A stretch of 41,765 bases of DNA from Oscillibacter sp. GTDB taxonomy: Bacteria; Bacillota; Clostridia; Oscillospirales; Oscillospiraceae. The DNA lies in assembly GCA_017937405.1 (NCBI GenBank), contig JAGBDS010000039.1:1-41765 (forward strand), written 5' to 3'. The stretch's first letter is position 1, and each line of letters opens with the position of its first letter. A model generated the notes under the pieces. It was not told the origin of the DNA. It worked only from the letters and a program-made list of their open reading frames with translations, and made no database searches. A program made the translations under genes and the position numbers. Positions 37,936 to 41,765 of this stretch are shown in pieces.

Positions 37936-38949
37936 TTAGCCGTTGGCTTTTTCGCGCTTGGCCATCGCCATCTTGGCGGTGGTCCGCACGGCGCGTTCAA
38001 AGGAATCGGTGGTGACGCTGGCCTTGCCGACCTTGTCGAAGGCGGTGCCGTGGGCGCAGGTGGCGATGGGATAGGGCTGGCCGCCGGCCACGGTGATGCA
38101 GCGCTGGAAGCCCACCAGCTTCAGGGCGATCTGGCCCTGGTCGTGGTACATGGTGACCACCACGTCGAAGTCACCCTTCAGGGCGCTGATGAACAGGGTA
38201 TCGGCGGAGTAGGGGCCGGTGACGTTCCAGCCGGTCTCCTTGACCACCTTTTCAATGGTGGGCTGGATGATGTCCACTTCCTCGCGGCCGCACAGGCCGA
38301 ACTCGCCGCAGTGGGGGTTCAGAGCGGCCACGGCGATGCGGGGCTTGTGACCCAGGCTCTCGCCAGTGATCTCACCCAGCTCGATGGCCTCCCGCAGGGT
38401 GGTCTCATTGATGATGCTGCTGACTTCGCTGATGGGCACATGGCTGGTGGTGCGGACGGTCATCAGGTCGTCCATCATATTAACCTCGCAGAAGGGGGTA
38501 GTCAACTGGAAAGCATTGGCCAGGTAGGTATGCTCGCTCTCGTCGTGCATACCCGCCATCTTCATGGCGCCCTTGTGGAAGGGTCCGAAGACAAAGCCCT
38601 CGATCTTACCGGCCTTGCACAGGTCGATGGCGGTGTCCAGCTGGTGCAGGTCGCCGGCACCGCAGTACTGGCTGGCCTCGCCGTAGACCACCTGGGCGGG
38701 GTCCTGGTCCTTCAGGTCCAGAACGGGATAGCCCTTGGACCAGTCACACTGGCTCAGGTCGTCGATGACATAGTGGGGCACGTCGCCGCCCACGACCTTC
38801 AGGCCGTGCTCGAACATCCGCAGGTCACCGATGATAACGGGGCGGCAATAGTCTGCGTAGTAGTCCTTCAGTGCCAGCATGGCGACCAGCTCCGGGCCGA
38901 CGCCGGCGGAGTTGCCCAGGAGAACGCCGAGAATGGGTCTCTCACTCAT
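37936..38949 (-). CDS. PdxA family 4-phosphoerythronate/threonate-type dehydrogenase
   Basis: A 337-residue NAD-dependent oxidative decarboxylase fold related to PdxA (4-hydroxythreonine-4-phosphate dehydrogenase) and to the catabolic PdxA2 enzymes for threonate- and erythronate-4-phosphate. Metal-binding segments are kept: ESEHTYLAN, ALNPHCGEFG, MYHDQGQIALK and CAHGTAFDKVG. The N-terminal loop GNSAGVGPE replaces the usual GDPAGIGPE. It leads the operon with the TctBAC importer under a sigma-54 promoter, which argues for catabolism rather than pyridoxal phosphate synthesis. The expected sugar-acid kinase (DUF1537) is absent nearby, so the substrate may be imported as a non-phosphorylated or different acid. 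AGGAGG precedes the ATG. Confidence 0.88.
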   Translation of the reverse strand: MSERPILGVLLGNSAGVGPELVAMLALKDYYADYCRPVIIGDLRMFEHGLKVVGGDVPHYVIDDLSQCDWSKGYPVLDLKDQDPAQVVYGEASQYCGAGDLHQLDTAIDLCKAGKIEGFVFGPFHKGAMKMAGMHDESEHTYLANAFQLTTPFCEVNMMDDLMTVRTTSHVPISEVSSIINETTLREAIELGEITGESLGHKPRIAVAALNPHCGEFGLCGREEVDIIQPTIEKVVKETGWNVTGPYSADTLFISALKGDFDVVVTMYHDQGQIALKLVGFQRCITVAGGQPYPIATCAHGTAFDKVGKASVTTDSFERAVRTTAKMAMAKREKANG

Positions 38950-39026
38950 AAGTAAATACCTCCTAAACGATCACAGTTTTTGTATAGTCCGATGCGCGTC
39001 CGCGAATTTGTTTGCCTGATTATTAA

Positions 39027-39041
39027 GCAATTTTTATGCCA
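39027..39041 (-). promoter_or_regulatory. Sigma-54 (-24/-12) promoter of the PdxA-TctBAC operon
   Basis: The minus strand reads TGGCATAAAAATTGC, matching the sigma-54 consensus TGGCA...TTGC with the exact spacing between GG and GC. The predicted start lies about 65 bp before the PdxA ATG. The matching activator gene ends the same gene block. Confidence 0.85.
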
Positions 39042-39203
39042 ACAATGTCGAAACCTGCAGAATCAGCGCCTAGTAAAGTTGTTTTTGTAAACTTCGTCTA
39101 AACTATTGTCAAAAATTAAGCAAAGTTGCCATAGTGAAAATAACAATTAAGTAGGGCTACGCCGTTGAGCCTATTCGTCATTTTTCACAGCCAGAAACAA
39201 AGC

Positions 39204-39220
39204 GTTTCATTTTGTGAAAC
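39204..39220. promoter_or_regulatory. Candidate upstream activator site for the PrpR-type regulator
   Basis: GTTTCA-TTTTG-TGAAAC is a 17-bp inverted repeat 165-195 bp upstream of the sigma-54 promoter, the usual enhancer distance. Further copies of the GTTTC/GAAAC half-site follow (near 39226, 39250 and 39256), suggesting cooperative binding. Confidence 0.6.
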
Positions 39221-39317
39221 ATATAAGAAACGTTATGGAACGTACTTTGTTTCACATGTTTCTATTCATAGCAAAATAGGATTTTAATTTTCCAGATGTA
39301 GCCATACAAGGTCTGCA

Positions 39318-39358
39318 TTGTGACATTGGCCTCGCCGTTGGGCAGGCCAATGTCACAA
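39318..39358. repeat. Perfect 15-bp inverted repeat in the long intergenic region
   Basis: TTGTGACATTGGCCT at 39318-39332 with exact complement at 39344-39358 and an 11-base loop. There is no flanking T-tract, so it is not an ordinary terminator. It could be an RNA structure or a remnant of a mobile element. The rest of 39060-39590 is AT-rich and shows no convincing gene. Confidence 0.6.
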
Positions 39359-39594
39359 AGTATACACGCGCGCAGAGCATCAGATATCGTATTTTTATCT
39401 CTTATTCTCAATGCCGCACTCTCCGCTTTTGTCTCGCCGCATATCACAGGTTCTCCTCATATTTTATAGATAAAATTCCATATATTTAACAGTTTTGCGC
39501 TATTTTTTGCAAGCAATTTCCGTCCAGCCCTCACAGACGATTTCCTAACTTTCTTTTTGCTCAAAAAAATATTTAGCAAGCCTTACAAAAAGTA

Positions 39595-39623
39595 TTGAAA
39601 TTTGAGAGGAGATATTCTATACT
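39595..39623 (+). promoter_or_regulatory. Promoter of the NCS2 permease gene
   Basis: TTGAAA at 39595-39600, 17-base spacer, TATACT at 39618-39623, about 50 bp before the start codon. Confidence 0.8.
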
Positions 39624-39676
39624 TATAGACAATCGCGGGACGCCCGCAGCAAATTTTTGAAAGGGAGCATGATCGT

Positions 39677-41056
39677 ATGAGACAAGCATCGCAGGCAAAG
39701 GTAGAAAACATCTACCAGCTGGAAGGCCGCGTCCCCATCGCCAAAGCAATTCCCTTCGGACTGCAGCACGTTCTGGCAATGTTCGTATCCAATGTCGCGC
39801 CTATCATTCTGGTGGCCTCCGTGGCTCTGTATAACGGAGAGAGCTTTACGGCGGTAGAGGTGGCGCGCCTCATTCAAAACGCCATGATGATCGCCGGTAT
39901 CGGCACCCTGATCCAGCTGTATCCCATCTGGAAGGTGGGCTCCGGCCTGCCGGTGGTGATGGGCGTCAGCTTTACCTTCGTCTCCGCCATGATGGTCGTA
40001 GCGGCCCGGGACTACGGCCTGATGATCGGCGCCATCATCGCCGGCGGCTGCATCGAGGGTGTGCTGGGCCTGACCGTCAAATACTGGCGGCGGTTCGTGG
40101 CGCCCATCGTCTCCGCCTGCGTGGTGACCACCATCGGCTTCTCCCTGCTGGGCGTGGGCATCAACTCCTACGGCGCCTCCGACGCCTATGAGTTCGGCAG
40201 CTGGCAGAACCTGCTGGTGGGTACCATCACCCTGGTTTCCTGCCTGGTGTTCCAGGCCCTTGCCAAGGGCTTCTGGAAGCAGCTCTATGTCCTCTTCGGC
40301 CTGGCGGTAGGCTATGTCGCCGCCATCTTCTTCGGCATGGTGGACTTCTCCTCCATCGGTGCAACCGTGGAAGAGCTGGGCATTATTTCCCTGCCTATGC
40401 TGCTGCATTACACCCCGAAGTTCCAAATCGGTGCCATTATTTCCGTGACGCTGGTGTTCCTGGTCTCCGCGGCTGAGACCATCGGCGACACCACCGCCGT
40501 CTGCACCGGCGGCCTGGGCCGGGACATCACGGAAAGAGAACTGTCCGGCTCCCTGTGCTGCGACGGCTTTATCTCCGCAGTTTCCGGCGGTCTGTTCGGC
40601 TGCACCCCCATCACCTCCTTCAGCCAGAACGTGGGCCTGGTGGCCATGACCAAGGTGGTCAACCGCTTCACCATCATGTTCGGTGCTCTGACTCTGGTCA
40701 TCGCCGGATTGTTCCCGCCCATCGGTGCCTTCTTCTCCACCCTGCCCTCCTGCGTGTTGGGCGGCTGTACGGTCATCATGTTCGGTGCCATCATCGTCTC
40801 CGGCGTGACCATGCTGGGCCAGTGCGGTCTGGACCAGCGCAACACTCTGATCGCGGCGGCCTCCTTCGCCATCGGCATCGGCGTGACCCAGGTGGACGGC
40901 TTCTTCTCCCACATGCCCCAGGTCGTCGGCGATATCTTTTCCGGCAATCCGGTGGCCGGTGTGTTCGTGGTGTCCATGATCCTCTCTCTGGCGCTGCCCA
41001 AGAAAGTAGACCTCAAGAGCATTGACGCGCTGACGGAAGAAACGCTGAAAAAGTAA
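39677..41056 (+). CDS. NCS2 family nucleobase:cation symporter (xanthine/uric acid type)
   Basis: A 459-residue membrane protein with about 13-14 helices, importing a purine or related nucleobase. Family features are IPFGLQHVLAMFVSNVAPIILVA at the N-terminus, FLVSAAETIGDTTAVCTGGLGRDIT with the substrate-binding Glu in helix 8, and the NAT signature QNVGLVAMTKV. The Gln in the NAT motif is usual for xanthine/urate carriers, whereas uracil carriers usually have Glu. It is a single gene with its own promoter and terminator; AAAGGGAG precedes the ATG. No purine riboswitch is visible in the short leader. Confidence 0.92.
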   Translation: MRQASQAKVENIYQLEGRVPIAKAIPFGLQHVLAMFVSNVAPIILVASVALYNGESFTAVEVARLIQNAMMIAGIGTLIQLYPIWKVGSGLPVVMGVSFTFVSAMMVVAARDYGLMIGAIIAGGCIEGVLGLTVKYWRRFVAPIVSACVVTTIGFSLLGVGINSYGASDAYEFGSWQNLLVGTITLVSCLVFQALAKGFWKQLYVLFGLAVGYVAAIFFGMVDFSSIGATVEELGIISLPMLLHYTPKFQIGAIISVTLVFLVSAAETIGDTTAVCTGGLGRDITERELSGSLCCDGFISAVSGGLFGCTPITSFSQNVGLVAMTKVVNRFTIMFGALTLVIAGLFPPIGAFFSTLPSCVLGGCTVIMFGAIIVSGVTMLGQCGLDQRNTLIAAASFAIGIGVTQVDGFFSHMPQVVGDIFSGNPVAGVFVVSMILSLALPKKVDLKSIDALTEETLKK

Positions 41057-41082
41057 TCTGTTCCCTGTATACTTACTTTAAC

Positions 41083-41117
41083 GAAAGGGCGCGGCTTTTA
41101 CCGCGCCCTTTCTGTTT
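41083..41117 (+). terminator. Terminator of the NCS2 permease gene
   Basis: Perfect 12-bp stem GAAAGGGCGCGG (41083-41094) with complement at 41101-41112 and a 6-base loop, followed by a short T-run. Confidence 0.88.
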
Positions 41118-41172
41118 TATCGTTCGACAAAAATCAGCCCTCACCGCGTGAGAATTTTATATCATTTTTTGC

Positions 41173-41201
41173 TTGACTTTTTCTTACCGTGCGACTATGA
41201 T
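41173..41201 (+). promoter_or_regulatory. Promoter of the T-box/trpB unit
   Basis: TTGACT at 41173-41178, 17-base spacer, TATGAT at 41196-41201, immediately before the T-box leader. Confidence 0.75.
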
Positions 41202-41207
41202 GGGGAC

Positions 41208-41488
41208 AATCAAGTAAAACCGCTGAGGTGAAAGTAAAGACCACCGTGCGCGCACAGAGAGTCCGGGGTGCTGGGAGCCGGGCCGAGATGCAGATGGTCA
41301 CAATGGGTCACCGAGGGCGCGGCGAAAGCGGCATGGCCGCAAGTATCCCGCGACGCCGAAGGCAGGCGTTATCAGGCCGGGAGTATGTTGGTACTCTGCT
41401 GAGCGTGCGGCAGTTTCTGCCGCGAACCAAGGTGGCACCGCGGTTATTTACCGTCCTTGATGAGAGTTTTCTCATCGAGGACGTTTTT
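41208..41488 (+). ncRNA. T-box leader, probably tryptophan-specific
   Basis: A tRNA-sensing transcription attenuator. The T-box antiterminator core AAGGTGGCACCGCGG is at 41429-41443. It is followed by a terminator (stem CGTCCTTGATGAG with complement, then seven Ts) at about 41451-41488. Stem I shows the AGAGAG bulge near 41257. The specifier is most likely UGG (Trp) at 41304-41306 in ACAATGGGTCACC; another UGG is at 41295. Uncharged tRNA-Trp should allow read-through into trpB. Confidence 0.88.
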
Positions 41489-41517
41489 TTGTTGCGTAAA
41501 GCAAGGAGGCAATCACC

Positions 41518-41765
41518 ATGACGAATCCGAAAGGAAGATTTGGCATCCACGGCGGACAGTATATCCCTGAGACGCTGATGAATGCCGTGCAGGAGCTGGA
41601 AGCGGCTTATGAGCACTACAAAAACGACCCGGAATTTCAGGCGGAGCTGACGGCCCTTTTGAATGACTACGCGGGCCGTCCCAGCCGGCTGTATTTTGCG
41701 GGGAAGGTCACGGAGGACCTGGGCGGCGCCAAGGTCTATCTGAAGCGGGAGGACCTGAACCACAC
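41518..41765 (+). CDS. trpB: Tryptophan synthase beta subunit, 3' end outside window
   Basis: The first 82 residues of TrpB, which joins indole and serine to make tryptophan with pyridoxal phosphate. The start [16 protein letters not shown] and the segment [10 protein letters not shown]...[11 protein letters not shown] are highly characteristic; the PLP lysine would lie a few residues past the end (the HTGAHK motif begins at the cut). The ATG has AAGGAGG upstream and follows a Trp T-box directly. Whether trpA follows, or this is a lone trpB for indole salvage, cannot be seen. Confidence 0.96.
   Translation, partial: MTNPKGRFGIHGGQYIPETLMNAVQELEAAYEHYKNDPEFQAELTALLNDYAGRPSRLYFAGKVTEDLGGAKVYLKREDLNH

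Noticed and set aside
39262..39447. A 61-codon minus-strand frame in the intergenic region before the NCS2 permease
   Set aside because: It runs through the perfect inverted repeat, has no ribosome site and no recognisable content.
41228..41521. Plus-strand frame of 97 codons before trpB
   Set aside because: It lies wholly within the T-box leader RNA; its Arg-rich translation is a by-product of structured RNA.

Overview
The window looks like chromosome from a GC-rich, strictly anaerobic, fermentative Firmicute, most plausibly Oscillospiraceae-like. This is inferred from a modular [FeFe]-hydrogenase, a long pyruvate:ferredoxin oxidoreductase, an anaerobic (radical SAM) sulfatase maturase, Gram-positive style lipoproteins with LAAC lipoboxes, a T-box leader, AGGAGG ribosome sites and some TTG starts. 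No taxonomic marker gene is present, so genus is not called. No rRNA, tRNA, CRISPR array, transposase or prophage gene was seen.

Layout. (1) 1-1742: 3' part of htpG and a bidirectional terminator. (2) 1751-5938, minus: leucine-rich-repeat-like protein, VWA protein, MoxR-like AAA+ ATPase and a NifU-like protein, one tightly packed operon. (3) 6037-7979, plus: YtrA-type GntR regulator with an 18-bp palindromic operator, ABC ATPase and permease. (4) 7990-9683: HerA/DUF853 ATPase and terminator. (5) 9684-10550: no convincing gene, but an FMN riboswitch with no riboflavin gene behind it. (6) 10460-14173: two-gene hydrogenase operon (NuoF/GltD-type flavoprotein plus [FeFe]-hydrogenase). (7) 14208-15089: TauE/SafE exporter. 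(8) 15101-20774: sulfatase, SsuABC-like importer and divergent sulfatase maturase, a sulfur-ester or sulfonate uptake locus. (9) 20801-22355: atypical ROK/ASKHA-fold protein. (10) 22371-31568, minus: LacI-type regulator, LarA-like isomerase, GntP permease, split UxaA/SuyAB-type lyase and PFOR. (11) 31693-34690, minus: PrpR-type sigma-54 activator and AbrB-family membrane protein. (12) 34791-39041, minus: PdxA-like dehydrogenase and tripartite tricarboxylate transporter (TctBAC) behind a textbook -24/-12 sigma-54 promoter. (13) 39595-41117: NCS2 nucleobase permease. (14) 41173-41765: T-box leader and start of trpB.

How they may work together. Regions 10 to 12 form a 17-kb block of co-oriented genes for small organic acids: two different carboxylate importers, an alpha-hydroxyacid isomerase-like protein, a beta-elimination lyase and an acid dehydrogenase. 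The lyase and PFOR genes are 34 bp apart, so a plausible route is uptake by GntP, C2 epimerisation by the LarA homologue, elimination to pyruvate (or another 2-oxoacid), then oxidation by PFOR with reduced ferredoxin disposed of as H2 by the hydrogenase. If the eliminated group is sulfite (SuyAB-like activity), the nearby TauE/SafE exporter and sulfonate/sulfate-ester importer fit the same theme. This substrate assignment is a hypothesis; an aldonate-type dehydratase is the main alternative.
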